DNA of 64,000 nucleotides from Chondrocystis sp. NIES-4102 (lineage in GTDB: Bacteria; Cyanobacteriota; Cyanobacteriia; Cyanobacteriales; Xenococcaceae): assembly GCA_002368355.1 (NCBI GenBank), contig AP018281.1, positions 1,488,001 to 1,552,000 on the forward strand, read 5' to 3'. A program made the translations under genes and the position numbers. The notes beneath the pieces were generated by a model. That model ran no database searches. It was not told the DNA's origin and worked only from the letters and a program-made list of their open reading frames with translations. This document shows positions 17,051 to 26,442 of this stretch, piece after piece. Every line of letters begins with the position of its first letter. Position 1 is the first letter of the stretch.

Positions 17051-18646
17051 TCATAATTTGCCATAACCACCACCCCCAGGAGTTTCAATAATAAATGTAT
17101 CCCCTGGTTGCATTTCAACTGTTGCTTGAGAATTTAACTCTTCAATGGTTTTATCTTGTCTTTGAACATAATTTTTACCTGGCTTACCTGGCTTTCCTCC
17201 TGCTAAGGCGAAAGGGAATGTTTGACGACGATTTGATAGAATTCCTGCTGTCATCTGGGTGAGAAAACGTAACTTTCTAACTACTCCATTACCACCATGA
17301 TTAATTCCCATACCACCGCTACCACGACGTATACTAAATTCCTCTACAAGTACAGGAAAACGTAATTCTAGAATTTCAGGATCAGTAAGACGAGAATTAG
17401 TCATTTGAGTTTGTACTGCATCTGTGCCATTAAAATTTTTTCCAGCACCAGATCCGCCACAAATAGTTTCATAATATTGATACTGCTGATTACCGAAAGT
17501 AAAGTTGTTCATCGTACCTTGAGAAGCAGCCATAATTCCCAACGCACCATAGAGACAATCGGTTATATTTTGAGAAGTTTCAACATTACCTGCAACCACT
17601 GCTGCTGGATATTGAGGATTAAGCATACAGCCTGGGGGAATAATAATATCTAAGGGTTTGAGACAACCTGCATTCAATGGAATCCTATCTTGTACTAAAG
17701 TCCGAAAAACATATAAAATCGCAGCCTGACAAACAGCAGTAGGAGCATTAAAGTTATTATCTAATTGCTTAGAAGTACCTGTAAAATCAATGGTTGCTCG
17801 CCGATGAGTATGATCTATAGTAATTTTTACTTGAATTTTTGCACCGTTATCCATCTCACTAATAAATTCTCCATCTTGCAATAGAGCGATCGCGGATTTC
17901 ACTGCTTCTTCTGCATTATCTTGCACAAACTGCATATAGGCTTGTACGGTTTCTAAACCATACTGTTTAACCATATTTAAAAGTTCTTTTACACCACAAT
18001 TATTAGCTGCAATTTGAGCTTGAAAATCAGCTATATTTTGTTCAGGGTTGCGGGCTGGGTAGGGATGATTGGTTAATATTTTTTTAATCGCAGTTTCTTG
18101 AAATACTCCTGCTTCTACTAGTAAAAAGTTATTAATTAATATCCCTTCTTCTTTTATGTTCTCACTCCCAGGAGGCATTGAACCTGGCGTTATACCTCCT
18201 ATGTCTGCTTGATGCCCCCGAGAAGCCACATAAAATATAGGTTGAGTTGGATTTTGTGGGTGAACAGTACCCCGCCCGTGAAGGACGGGGCGCAGCTGCA
18301 CTTCGTCAAAAACAGGGGTAATTACTGTAACATCGGGTAAATGTGTTCCTCCATTGTAGGGATTATTAGATACATATACATTCCCAGGCTGAATCTGATC
18401 TCCTAATTCTTGAATTAAACTGCTTACACTAGCACTCATCGACCCTAAATGCACAGGAATATGCGGTGCGTTAGCTACTAATGAACCAAAACTATCAAAA
18501 ATAGCACAAGAGAAATCCAATCTTTCTTTGATATTGACCGAAACTGCGGTATTTTGCAGGACAATTCCCATTTGTTCGGCAATGAATTGATAGAGATTAT
18601 TAAAGATCTCTAGACGTACAGGATCGCTTTGGTTGTTATTAGTCAT
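17051..18646 (-). CDS. hyuB: Hydantoinase B/oxoprolinase family protein (HyuB-like)
   Basis: A 531-residue HyuB-type subunit of ATP-dependent hydantoinase or 5-oxoprolinase. Family motifs include NNPYNGGTHLPDVTVITPVF, ASRGHQADIGGITPGSMPP, EEGILI and ETICGGSGAG near the C-terminal third, then FSIRRGSGGMG. The partner subunit HyuA is not in this window, so it must be encoded elsewhere or the protein acts otherwise. Residues near 116-130 (VQLRPVLHGRGTVHP) look inserted between VFDE and QNPTQPIFYVASRGH; the DNA there is a GC-rich hairpin. The reading frame stays open. The substrate (5-oxoproline or a hydantoin) is not resolved. Confidence 0.85.
   Translation of the reverse strand: MTNNNQSDPVRLEIFNNLYQFIAEQMGIVLQNTAVSVNIKERLDFSCAIFDSFGSLVANAPHIPVHLGSMSASVSSLIQELGDQIQPGNVYVSNNPYNGGTHLPDVTVITPVFDEVQLRPVLHGRGTVHPQNPTQPIFYVASRGHQADIGGITPGSMPPGSENIKEEGILINNFLLVEAGVFQETAIKKILTNHPYPARNPEQNIADFQAQIAANNCGVKELLNMVKQYGLETVQAYMQFVQDNAEEAVKSAIALLQDGEFISEMDNGAKIQVKITIDHTHRRATIDFTGTSKQLDNNFNAPTAVCQAAILYVFRTLVQDRIPLNAGCLKPLDIIIPPGCMLNPQYPAAVVAGNVETSQNITDCLYGALGIMAASQGTMNNFTFGNQQYQYYETICGGSGAGKNFNGTDAVQTQMTNSRLTDPEILELRFPVLVEEFSIRRGSGGMGINHGGNGVVRKLRFLTQMTAGILSNRRQTFPFALAGGKPGKPGKNYVQRQDKTIEELNSQATVEMQPGDTFIIETPGGGGYGKL
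18257..18302. repeat. In-frame hairpin insertion within hyuB
   Basis: CCCCGCCCGTGAAGGACGGGG (18270-18290) folds on the minus strand as CCCCGTCC / GGGCGGGG with a 5-base loop and one G-T pair. It is far more GC-rich than its surroundings and encodes about 15 residues that fall outside the conserved HyuB pattern. It looks like a REP-like or palindromic dispersed element that kept the frame. The exact ends are uncertain by a few bases. Confidence 0.55.
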
Positions 18647-18734
18647 TGGCTAGGGTAATAATCATCAATGAGTCGATAGTTGTATCTTACATATAGAGAT
18701 ATCGTCTACGTAAAAAATTTTACCTGTTTAAATT

Positions 18735-19394
18735 ATGAATAACACCACCTTCAACCCTGAACAAACTCTAGAACAACTTCAATGGCGTTACGCTACAAAA
18801 AAGTTTGATCCCACTAAAAAAATACCTGATGACACCTGGAAAATTTTAGAGCAAAGTTTGGTATTATCTCCTTCATCTTTTGGATTACAACCTTGGCAAT
18901 TTTTTGTTGTTCGTAATCCTCAAATAAGACAACAACTTATAGAACATTCTTGGGGACAAAAACCAGTAGTTGAGGCTTCCCATCTTGTAGTATTTGCCAT
19001 TAAGCAAAATATTAATCATGATGATGTTGATCACTATATTCAAAGGATGGCTGAGGTACGAAAAGTATCTACTGAAGATCTCGCAGGTTTTAGCAATGTT
19101 GTTAAAGGTTTCTTACAAAATCCTCCTTTTCCTCTAGATGTCGATCAATGGGCTGGTAAACAAGCATATATTGCTTTAGGGTTTTTTATGAGTTGCGCTG
19201 CTATGTTAGAAATTGATACATTGCCGATGGAAGGCTTCATCCCTGCAAAATACGACGAAATTTTGGATCTTAATAGTAAAGGTTATAGTGCGGTTGTGAT
19301 TTGTGCTGCTGGATATCGCGCCGAAGACGATAAATACGCCCAAATGCCTAAAGTTCGTTACTCTACAGAGGAAGTGGTGCAATACATAGATTAA
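18735..19394 (+). CDS. NAD(P)H-dependent nitroreductase family oxidoreductase
   Basis: A 219-residue FMN-dependent nitroreductase (NfsB/YdfN group). Typical motifs are RYATKKFDP near the N-terminus, SPSSFGLQPWQFFVV (FMN binding), AYIALGFFMSCAAMLEIDT and the C-terminal GYRAEDD. It reduces quinones, nitroaromatics or similar acceptors. It is divergent from hyuB, with 88 bp between starts, and is followed by a good terminator-like hairpin. Confidence 0.88.
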   Translation: MNNTTFNPEQTLEQLQWRYATKKFDPTKKIPDDTWKILEQSLVLSPSSFGLQPWQFFVVRNPQIRQQLIEHSWGQKPVVEASHLVVFAIKQNINHDDVDHYIQRMAEVRKVSTEDLAGFSNVVKGFLQNPPFPLDVDQWAGKQAYIALGFFMSCAAMLEIDTLPMEGFIPAKYDEILDLNSKGYSAVVICAAGYRAEDDKYAQMPKVRYSTEEVVQYID

Positions 19395-19421
19395 TCTAGT
19401 TATTGCTGTTATTTCTCTACT

Positions 19422-19464
19422 AGCAGAACATTTAAAACTGTAGTGTGTTCTGCTTCAATTATTT
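19422..19464 (+). terminator. Probable terminator after the nitroreductase gene
   Basis: AGCAGAACA (19422-19430) pairs perfectly with TGTTCTGCT (19446-19454), a 9-bp stem with a 15-base loop, followed by TCAATTATTTTG. It starts 28 bases after the stop codon. Confidence 0.6.
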
Positions 19465-19616
19465 TGCTTAGATGACTTTGCCAGCCTCTATTGTTGCCAA
19501 AATCTATAATGATCGCAAGATTAAAGATATTCAAAAATTAGTTGATTATACTTAATATATATGGGCAAAAGACAATAAAACTTAAATAACAGCGCAATTA
19601 TCTCTATCAGTCATTT

Positions 19617-20708
19617 ATGCAATCAACTTCAGATTTAGAAAAACTTATTCCCAATTCAGCCACCAAGTTTGCTTATCAAGGATTTCAGGAAGGAAAAAAA
19701 GTATTTGGTGTTCTTCATAAAATAGTCAGCGATCGCCTTACTAATACGGTTCTTCCCGAACAACAGGCTAAAAGTCAACCCCTCTCCCCAGAAATCCTCT
19801 TGAAGCTTCAAGCAAGAATCAAGCAATTAGAAGAGCAGGACTGGCAAGATGCTCAAAACGGAGTTTATCCTAATAGTTTGTTATTTGATAACCCTTGGTC
19901 TGACTTTTTCCGCTATTATCCCGAAGTTTGGCTAGATATGTTCAAAATTTGGGAAAGATTAGAAAAAAAAGAATATCAAAGATTTGATCAGTCTATCGAT
20001 CAAGTAGGGTATCCCAACTATTATCTACAAAACTTTCACTATCAAACTGATGGTTATCTTAGTGATATGTCTGCTAATCTTTATGATTTGCAAGTAGAAA
20101 TCTTGTTCAATGGATCAGCAGATGCCATGCGTCGCCGTATTCTTGCACCTTTAAAACAAGGCTTACAAACCTTTTCTCATCTACTACCTCAACAGTTAAA
20201 AGTATTAGATGTCGCTTGTGGCACAGGACGCACACTAAGAATGATTCGTGCTGCATTACCTAAAGCATCTTTATATGGCACAGATTTATCCCCAGCCTAC
20301 TTACGTAAGGCTAATCAGCTACTGTCTGAAATACCAGGTGAGTTACCCCAACTATTGCAGGCTAACGCCGAAAAGTTACCTTATTTAGATAACTATTTTC
20401 ATGGTTTAACTTCCGTCTTCCTATTTCATGAGCTTCCCGCTTCTGCTAGACAATGCGTTATTAATGAAGCATTCCGTGTCCTAGTCCCTGGTGGAGTATT
20501 GGTTATTTGTGACTCGATGCAAGCCTTAGATTCTCCAGACTTCGAGGTAATGATGAATAACTTTCCTGCTGTTTTTCACGAGCCTTATTACAGACACTAT
20601 ATCTCCGATAATATGGAAGATCGCTTAACAAGTGCAGGATTTACTAATATCCAGGTAAGTAACCACTTTGTTAGTAAATATTGGACTGCTTACAAGCCAG
20701 TTAACTAA
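19617..20708 (+). CDS. Class I SAM-dependent methyltransferase
   Basis: A 363-residue protein whose C-terminal half is a Rossmann methyltransferase: VLDVACGTGRTLRMI (SAM motif I), LYGTDLSPAYLRKA (motif II), ANAEKLPYLDNYFHGLTSVFLFHELP and a LVPGGVLVICDS motif. The first 170 or so residues form a family-specific extension with NGVYPNSLLFDNPWSDFFRYYPEVW and FHYQTDGYLSD. The substrate is unknown. The closest general pattern is the ubiquinone/menaquinone or small-molecule methyltransferases, but that is not a specific assignment. Confidence 0.83.
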   Translation: MQSTSDLEKLIPNSATKFAYQGFQEGKKVFGVLHKIVSDRLTNTVLPEQQAKSQPLSPEILLKLQARIKQLEEQDWQDAQNGVYPNSLLFDNPWSDFFRYYPEVWLDMFKIWERLEKKEYQRFDQSIDQVGYPNYYLQNFHYQTDGYLSDMSANLYDLQVEILFNGSADAMRRRILAPLKQGLQTFSHLLPQQLKVLDVACGTGRTLRMIRAALPKASLYGTDLSPAYLRKANQLLSEIPGELPQLLQANAEKLPYLDNYFHGLTSVFLFHELPASARQCVINEAFRVLVPGGVLVICDSMQALDSPDFEVMMNNFPAVFHEPYYRHYISDNMEDRLTSAGFTNIQVSNHFVSKYWTAYKPVN

Positions 20709-20755
20709 AGGATAATTAGTTTTTAACTTTAAAATTTCAAATCTCAGTCGCACAT

Positions 20756-20801
20756 CACAGTTGCACTTGTCTGATAACAAAGTGTGGCTGTGTTTCCTTT
20801 T
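20756..20801 (+). terminator. Imperfect hairpin, probable terminator
   Basis: CACAGTTGCACTTGT pairs with ACAAAGTGTGGCTGTG with a bulge and G-T pairs, and is followed by TTTCCTTTT. It lies about 50 bases after the methyltransferase stop. Confidence 0.5.
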
Positions 20802-20871
20802 AAAACGTCAAGTTAAACTAAAATTAGAAGATATAAGATTATCGAAGCGCAAAGGCGAGTGACTAATAACA

Positions 20872-21258
20872 GTGAATAACCGCTTTAATCAAATAACTCA
20901 ATACAATACATCGGGGCTAGGGTGCTGGTTGAGTATAATTTTTGTAGTTTTTATTTTAGCCAGCGTTGGTTTAGGCTGGGTTGTTAATGGCTTACTTATT
21001 TTATTAGCTTTACTGTTGATTACTCCTGTAATCGTTTTCTGGGGATTACAGTGGTGGATCAAACTTAAATTAATACAAGCTCCCTGCCCAGTGTGTAATT
21101 ATGAATTTACAGGGTTTAAAAATACCGAATTTAATTGCCCTAATTGTGGTGAAACTTTAAAAGTAGAAGGAAATAATTTTAGTCGTATGACTCCTCCAGG
21201 CACAATAGATGTAGAGGCTGTGGAAGTATCTACTAAAACGTTGGAAAAAGGTAATTAA
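20872..21258 (+). CDS. Small membrane protein with zinc ribbon
   Basis: A 128-residue protein with a GTG start. A short N-terminus is followed by two adjacent hydrophobic segments (about 18-36 and 38-58, LSIIFVVFILASVGLGW and GLLILLALLLITPVIVFW). A cytosolic zinc ribbon then has two CxxC pairs, CPVCNYEF and CPNCGETL, near residues 72-94. Such small membrane zinc-ribbon proteins are common but their function is unknown. It is convergent with the next gene, with 15 bp between stops. Confidence 0.65.
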   Translation: MNNRFNQITQYNTSGLGCWLSIIFVVFILASVGLGWVVNGLLILLALLLITPVIVFWGLQWWIKLKLIQAPCPVCNYEFTGFKNTEFNCPNCGETLKVEGNNFSRMTPPGTIDVEAVEVSTKTLEKGN

Positions 21259-21273
21259 GACAGAGAATGAATT

Positions 21274-21717
21274 CTAATTATCATGAGAAACATTTAAAAT
21301 AAACGGGTGTGTACTGCCAAGGCGATCGCCAACATAAATTTGATAACTACCAGCCTCCCAGACACCAGATATTTCAGGTTTCAATCCTGATAATTCATCT
21401 CCTAAGACACAAAAACTATCGCCACCCCTTGGTCCTAATACAAGCAAGGTTGGTTGACCCCCAGTTGTTTGAACAGTCAAACGTAAATAATCTATTCTTT
21501 GTTCTAGGTTCATTTCGTAATTAGGGGAACTTGCGATAAAACCACACCCTTTACTATCTACTAAGCCACCAGATTGACCTTGGATGATCTGATTTGCCTG
21601 GGTTAATTGAATTTTTTGGGTGGCAATTTCGGCTTTTACCATTTCCCAATTAGTGAGCGAAATTAATATAGCTAAAAATACAGGATTAAACTTATTAAAT
21701 TTCAATAAATTGACCAT
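21274..21717 (-). CDS. Secreted protein of unknown function
   Basis: A 147-residue protein with an N-terminal signal peptide (hydrophobic stretch PVFLAILISLTNWEMVKA, likely cleaved near residue 29). The mature part has SGGLVDSKGCGFIASSPNYEMNL, LTVQTTGGQPTLLVLGP and VWEAGSYQIYVGDR, which suggests a small beta-rich domain, and two Cys that could form a disulphide. It resembles small cyanobacterial periplasmic proteins without assigned role. Confidence 0.65.
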   Translation of the reverse strand: MVNLLKFNKFNPVFLAILISLTNWEMVKAEIATQKIQLTQANQIIQGQSGGLVDSKGCGFIASSPNYEMNLEQRIDYLRLTVQTTGGQPTLLVLGPRGGDSFCVLGDELSGLKPEISGVWEAGSYQIYVGDRLGSTHPFILNVSHDN

Positions 21718-22316
21718 ACGAGCATTATTTTAAGTATTGCTTTTTATAAATAAATTTTATTAGCTTTAATGTTGGCATTATTTTTTTGGTGTTCCACTTT
21801 CAAGAGAGTCATAATTCAGTATTTTCCACTATATAGATTGATAGTTATTGATCTTAAATTAGGTTTTGATGAAAATTAAACATTTAGGCAGTCTCATTGA
21901 TTCAGTTGATCTGTAGGTTCTAACTAGTGATATAAGCTCCTAAGGTTGGAAATCGAGCTTAACGCTTAACTAAATTGACGCAATTATTTACAGTTTTTTT
22001 ATGGTTTCCCATACCCAAAAAATTTAAATGATTCTTTCAAATAAAAATATTTACTTAGATCTTTTTAAGTGAATTAACCTACTTACTTTTGTTGACTCTA
22101 ACTTAAAACAAAGATAATAATAGAAGTAACTCAATTAATTTAAATATTATCTTAAGTTGCTTGTTAATATTTTCATATTTTTTAACTCCAACTTTACTAA
22201 AGCTTTAAGATATCCACCTGCCTAATCTCCTATAAATTTTCTATAACAGTAAATACTAAGAGATTTTTTCGGGCAAAAGCGCGACTACATTCTATATTAC
22301 GTTTAAGGAAAATAAT
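21718..22316. other. 600-bp AT-rich intergenic region before the polysaccharide cluster
   Basis: No coding frame, tRNA or strong hairpin was found. It separates the divergent secreted-protein gene from the Wzc-like gene and must hold the promoter of the 22.3-32 kb cluster. No clear operator was recognised. Confidence 0.5.
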
Positions 22317-24506
22317 ATGACTAACTTGCAGACAACTAATAGTTTATCTTCTAATCATAGAGAAGAACTTGATATCAATATAGGAAATTATTTACAAAAA
22401 CTTAAACGACGCTGGATACCAGCCTTAGCGGTTTTTATTGTAACTGTTGGGACAACCGCTTTTCTAAGTGGTTTCTTAGAAAAAAACTACAAGTCAGAAG
22501 GCAAAATCTTATTTAAAAAGAACTCTGTAGATTCCTTCCTAGATTTACAATCAAAGCCTGAGCAATTAAATTCTATTTTACCTGATCAAACCCCCTTAAG
22601 TACAGAGAAGCTTAGAATAACTTCCGAGCCTGTATTGCAACAAACTATAGATCAACTAAAATTAGTAGACGCAGCAGGAAAGCCCCTCAAAACTGAAGAT
22701 TTTAAGAAAAAACTAACTGTTGAAATTGTAGGTGGCACAGATGTCATACAGATAGCATATAAAGATCCAGATCCTGTTATTGCTTCTAAAGTAATTAATA
22801 CATTAATGGATGTTTATATCAAAGAACAAGTCAATAGTAATAAGAAAGCAACTGCTAGTGCCGATAGTTTTGTTACTAGTACCATACCCAAGATTGAAGA
22901 CAAACTACAAACATTAGAATCCCGCTTACAAAACTTTTATGAAAGAAATCAGGTTGTAGATTTACAAGAAGAAAAGAGAATTTTAGTAGGAGAAGTTGGT
23001 AATCTTAATCGTCAAATTGCAGACACAGGGGCTCAATTACAAGGAGCAAAAGCTCAAACAGAGAGTTTACAAAATCAATTAGGTTTAGATTTAAAACAAG
23101 CGATCGCTGCTAATCAATTAGGCAGCACTCCTCAAGTTCAAAGTATTTTAGATCAATTGGCAACGACAGAAACTGAACTTGCTCAAGAGCGACAACGGTT
23201 TAATGATAATCATCCTACAGTCATTAGTCTCAATGACAAAAAACAAGCATTAAATTCCCAATTACAACAATTAATTACTCAGTATGTAGGTACTAAAGTT
23301 TCAGAAGGGTTATTACAAGCAGGGAATGTGAGAGAAAATCAGCTAGAAAGATTTATTAGTTTAAAAATAGACGAATTAAGTCTTCAAACTGAATTAGCAT
23401 CTTTGTATAAATATCAACAAGTTTACCTAGATCGAGCTAAAGAAGTACCTAGACTTGAAAAAGAAGAACAGGCTTTATTGCGCGAGGTTGAAAGTACACG
23501 TTCTACCTACAATACATTACTCGATAATAAACAAGAAATAGACATTTTAGTTAACCAACAAACAGGTAATGCTGAAGTTATCGAATTGGGTAAAGTTCCA
23601 GACAAAGGCAGTACAGGTAGAGTTTTCCTAATAGCTTTAGGTGTCTTGATGGGGCTTTTTCTCTCAAACTTGACAGTAATTTTACTAGAAATGCAAGATC
23701 GAACTTTGAAAACTATTCCTGAAGTTAAACGTAAATTTGGTTATCAGGTTTTAGGAATTGTTCCTTTTGATTCATTTCAAGATAGTCACGGGTCAATTAT
23801 AGTTCAAAGAGAACCTGATTCTTTTGCTAGTGAAATTTACCGCATGATTCAAACTAACCTCAAGTTTTTAGCTGTAAAAAGGCAACCAAAAGTTATTGTA
23901 ATCACAAGTTCTGTACCAGGAGAGGGTAAATCTACTATTGCTGCTAATTTGGCAGCAGCTATGGCTCAATTAGGAAGAAAAGTTTTATTAATAGACGGTG
24001 ATTTAAGAAAAGCTTCCCAGCAAGATCTATGGCAAGTAAGTAACCTCATGGGAGTTAAAGATGTAATAACTCACAAAACGCCTCTAGATCAAGTAGTTAG
24101 TCAACCTATGAAACAATTAGATCTATTGACAGCAGGGACAATTGCACCTAATCCCTTGGCTCTTTTAGATTCGGTTGAAATGAGCGAATTAGTAGCCACA
24201 GCCAGAAAAGATTATGAGTTAGTTATTATTGATGCCCCTCCATTAGCTGTAACGGCGGATGTTTTAACTTTGACTAAGCTGGCGGATGGTCTTGTGTTTG
24301 TCAGTCGTCCTGGAATTGTAGAACATGAGAGTGCTGAGTTGGCGCAGGAAACTCTAACGAATGCTAATCTTTCCCAGCAGGTTTTAGGTCTGGTGATTAA
24401 TGGTGTTAAACCAACTGAATTTGACCGTTATTCATACCATGCTAAATATAGTAAGAAATATTTTACTAGTCCAGAAAATACCCCTTCTAAGACAGCAACT
24501 GCTTAA
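22317..24506 (+). CDS. Polysaccharide co-polymerase with tyrosine autokinase (Wzc-like BY-kinase)
   Basis: A 729-residue Wzc-type protein that controls chain length and export of a capsular or released polysaccharide. The N-terminal Wzz domain has one membrane segment near 35-55, followed by a long periplasmic coiled coil (about 170-400) and a second membrane segment near 437-460. The cytosolic BY-kinase has Walker A SSVPGEGKST (about 531-540), Walker A' VLLIDGDLRK (about 556) and Walker B LVIIDAPP (about 635). A Tyr cluster at the end (FDRYSYHAKYSKKYF) is the usual autophosphorylation site. It is the first gene of the cluster. Confidence 0.92.
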   Translation: MTNLQTTNSLSSNHREELDINIGNYLQKLKRRWIPALAVFIVTVGTTAFLSGFLEKNYKSEGKILFKKNSVDSFLDLQSKPEQLNSILPDQTPLSTEKLRITSEPVLQQTIDQLKLVDAAGKPLKTEDFKKKLTVEIVGGTDVIQIAYKDPDPVIASKVINTLMDVYIKEQVNSNKKATASADSFVTSTIPKIEDKLQTLESRLQNFYERNQVVDLQEEKRILVGEVGNLNRQIADTGAQLQGAKAQTESLQNQLGLDLKQAIAANQLGSTPQVQSILDQLATTETELAQERQRFNDNHPTVISLNDKKQALNSQLQQLITQYVGTKVSEGLLQAGNVRENQLERFISLKIDELSLQTELASLYKYQQVYLDRAKEVPRLEKEEQALLREVESTRSTYNTLLDNKQEIDILVNQQTGNAEVIELGKVPDKGSTGRVFLIALGVLMGLFLSNLTVILLEMQDRTLKTIPEVKRKFGYQVLGIVPFDSFQDSHGSIIVQREPDSFASEIYRMIQTNLKFLAVKRQPKVIVITSSVPGEGKSTIAANLAAAMAQLGRKVLLIDGDLRKASQQDLWQVSNLMGVKDVITHKTPLDQVVSQPMKQLDLLTAGTIAPNPLALLDSVEMSELVATARKDYELVIIDAPPLAVTADVLTLTKLADGLVFVSRPGIVEHESAELAQETLTNANLSQQVLGLVINGVKPTEFDRYSYHAKYSKKYFTSPENTPSKTATA

Positions 24507-24569
24507 AATTAAATTATATTTATTTGTCCAGTACATAATGGCTTGCGATCAATTCTTCTCTAAGAGAAA

Positions 24570-26240
24570 ATGAACAAATCGACTATTGTAATTGGCTTAG
24601 ATGCTGCCGAACCTAGATTAATTGAGCATTGGATGGCTGCTGGACATCTTCCAAATTTAAGTAAAATTCGCCAACAGGGGACTTACGGACGTTTAGATAA
24701 TACAGTAAATTATTGTGGAATTGCCACAGAATATTCAACTACAGAACCTTTATGGGCAACTTTTTCTACGGGATGTCGTGCTGATACTTTAGGTTACTGG
24801 GATACAGTAAGTTATAATCCCAAAAATTACGAAATTGTTTGTGATATTGTTGCAAGCGGTTACGACTATCGAGAATACCCGCCTTTTTACGCTTTGGGAG
24901 CAGATTATAAAGTTGCCGTTTTAGATGTTCCTGTTACAACTATTACCGATAATCTTAATGGAGTTCAAATTTTAGGTTGGGGAGGGCATTATCCTTATAC
25001 TGTTAGTGCTTCTAGTCCCCCAGAATTATTTCCTGAGATTTTAGAAAAATATGGAAAAAATCCTGTTTTACATAATGATAATGGACTGTGGTGGAATCCT
25101 AAATATGTTACGTGGATAGAATCCGCTTTAAAAGAGAGTATTAAGGGACATTCGGCGATCGCTCGCCAATTACTACAACAGGATAATTGGGATTTATTTC
25201 TCATGGTATTTGGTGAAACCCATACTGTAGGTCACGATTTATATAACTATAGTCAGCCAGATCATCCGTTATATAATCATTTAAGTAAAAATGGTACCAG
25301 GGCTGACCCTGTTTTAAATATTTATCAAAAAGTAGATCAAGCGATCGGCGAAATTTTAGCAGTAGCTCCTCAAGATGCTAATATAGTTTGCTTTTCGGCT
25401 CATGGTATGACAGCCAACTTTACTGATCTTTTGAGTATGGCAGTGTTGCCCGAATTACTGTATCGTTTCCATTATGGAAAATCAGCCCTCACGCCAGGAA
25501 AAATAGGCTCAATTCCTAAACCTATAATTACTAAGCCTATTAGAAATTCTTGGGCTGGAGAAATATGGAGTCAGATATATGAACCCAACCTCTTTAAGAA
25601 GTTTTTCCATACTTGGACTCATAAAAAGTTTTTGCGTGGTCAAAAACACGGATTACTTTCTCCTTATAGCTTGCTAGATGAACCAATAGAAAAAGAATTA
25701 GCTATGGGGTGGATGCCAAGTATGTGGTATTCTCCTTTATGGTCGCAAATGAAAGCCTTTGCTTTACCAGCTTTTACTAATGGTCACATTCGTATTAATC
25801 TTCAAGGAAGAGAACGAGATGGAATCGTTGAACCTTCTGATTATGATGCTCTATGTGCTGAAATAAGCGATATTCTCTATGATCTCAAAGATCCTCGCTC
25901 TGGGAATCAAGTAGTTAAGCAAGTAGTCAAAACTCGGCTTACGCCCTTAGACGATAACCCTAAGTTACCCGACGCAGATATAGTAGTAATCTGGCAAAAA
26001 CCTATTACAGACGTTGTAGATAGTTCAAAGTTGGGACGTATTGGACCATTAACTCATTGTCGTGCTGGGGGTCATCAAGGTCAAGGTTTCTTTTTAGCTA
26101 AAGGAGCAGATATTCCTGCTGGATTTTCATTACCTGCTGGAGAGGTGGTAGATTTAGCTCCAACAATTCTAACCTTGATGAAGGCAGAAATTCCCAGTTA
26201 TTTAGACGGTAAAAGTCTAATTTCTAATATACCCAGTTAA
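24570..26240 (+). CDS. Alkaline phosphatase superfamily enzyme (type I phosphodiesterase/nucleotide pyrophosphatase-like)
   Basis: A 556-residue enzyme with the metal-dependent AP fold. The N-terminus VIGLDAAEPRLIEHWM supplies the first metal Asp, and TTEPLWATFSTGCRAD contains the likely catalytic Thr/Ser. VFGETHTVGHDLYNY, CFSAHGM and the C-terminal THCRAGGHQGQGFFLAKG provide the further metal ligands. There is no signal peptide or membrane segment. Related proteins hydrolyse phosphodiesters or phosphonates; a role in trimming or adding a phosphate-containing group on the polysaccharide is only inferred from its place 63 bp after the Wzc-like gene. Confidence 0.8.
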   Translation: MNKSTIVIGLDAAEPRLIEHWMAAGHLPNLSKIRQQGTYGRLDNTVNYCGIATEYSTTEPLWATFSTGCRADTLGYWDTVSYNPKNYEIVCDIVASGYDYREYPPFYALGADYKVAVLDVPVTTITDNLNGVQILGWGGHYPYTVSASSPPELFPEILEKYGKNPVLHNDNGLWWNPKYVTWIESALKESIKGHSAIARQLLQQDNWDLFLMVFGETHTVGHDLYNYSQPDHPLYNHLSKNGTRADPVLNIYQKVDQAIGEILAVAPQDANIVCFSAHGMTANFTDLLSMAVLPELLYRFHYGKSALTPGKIGSIPKPIITKPIRNSWAGEIWSQIYEPNLFKKFFHTWTHKKFLRGQKHGLLSPYSLLDEPIEKELAMGWMPSMWYSPLWSQMKAFALPAFTNGHIRINLQGRERDGIVEPSDYDALCAEISDILYDLKDPRSGNQVVKQVVKTRLTPLDDNPKLPDADIVVIWQKPITDVVDSSKLGRIGPLTHCRAGGHQGQGFFLAKGADIPAGFSLPAGEVVDLAPTILTLMKAEIPSYLDGKSLISNIPS

Positions 26241-26442
26241 ACTCGCTTTCCTATTTAATCTTATATTAATTTAATATTAATTTATCTTTATTATTAATAA
26301 TTCAGCAATACTTAGTAAGTATTTGACATATATACTTGTATGTTTTCTAAAATCTCTTAAAAATTCAATGATGTAAACAGTAGGCTTTATGCAGTTAACC
26401 AGGGCAAACTTAGTAAATGAATAGTTAAACAAAATTTAGGCA

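Noticed and set aside
19472-19555. 27-codon plus-strand frame after the nitroreductase gene
   Set aside because: It overlaps sequence directly after a terminator-like hairpin, has no ribosome site and resembles nothing known.
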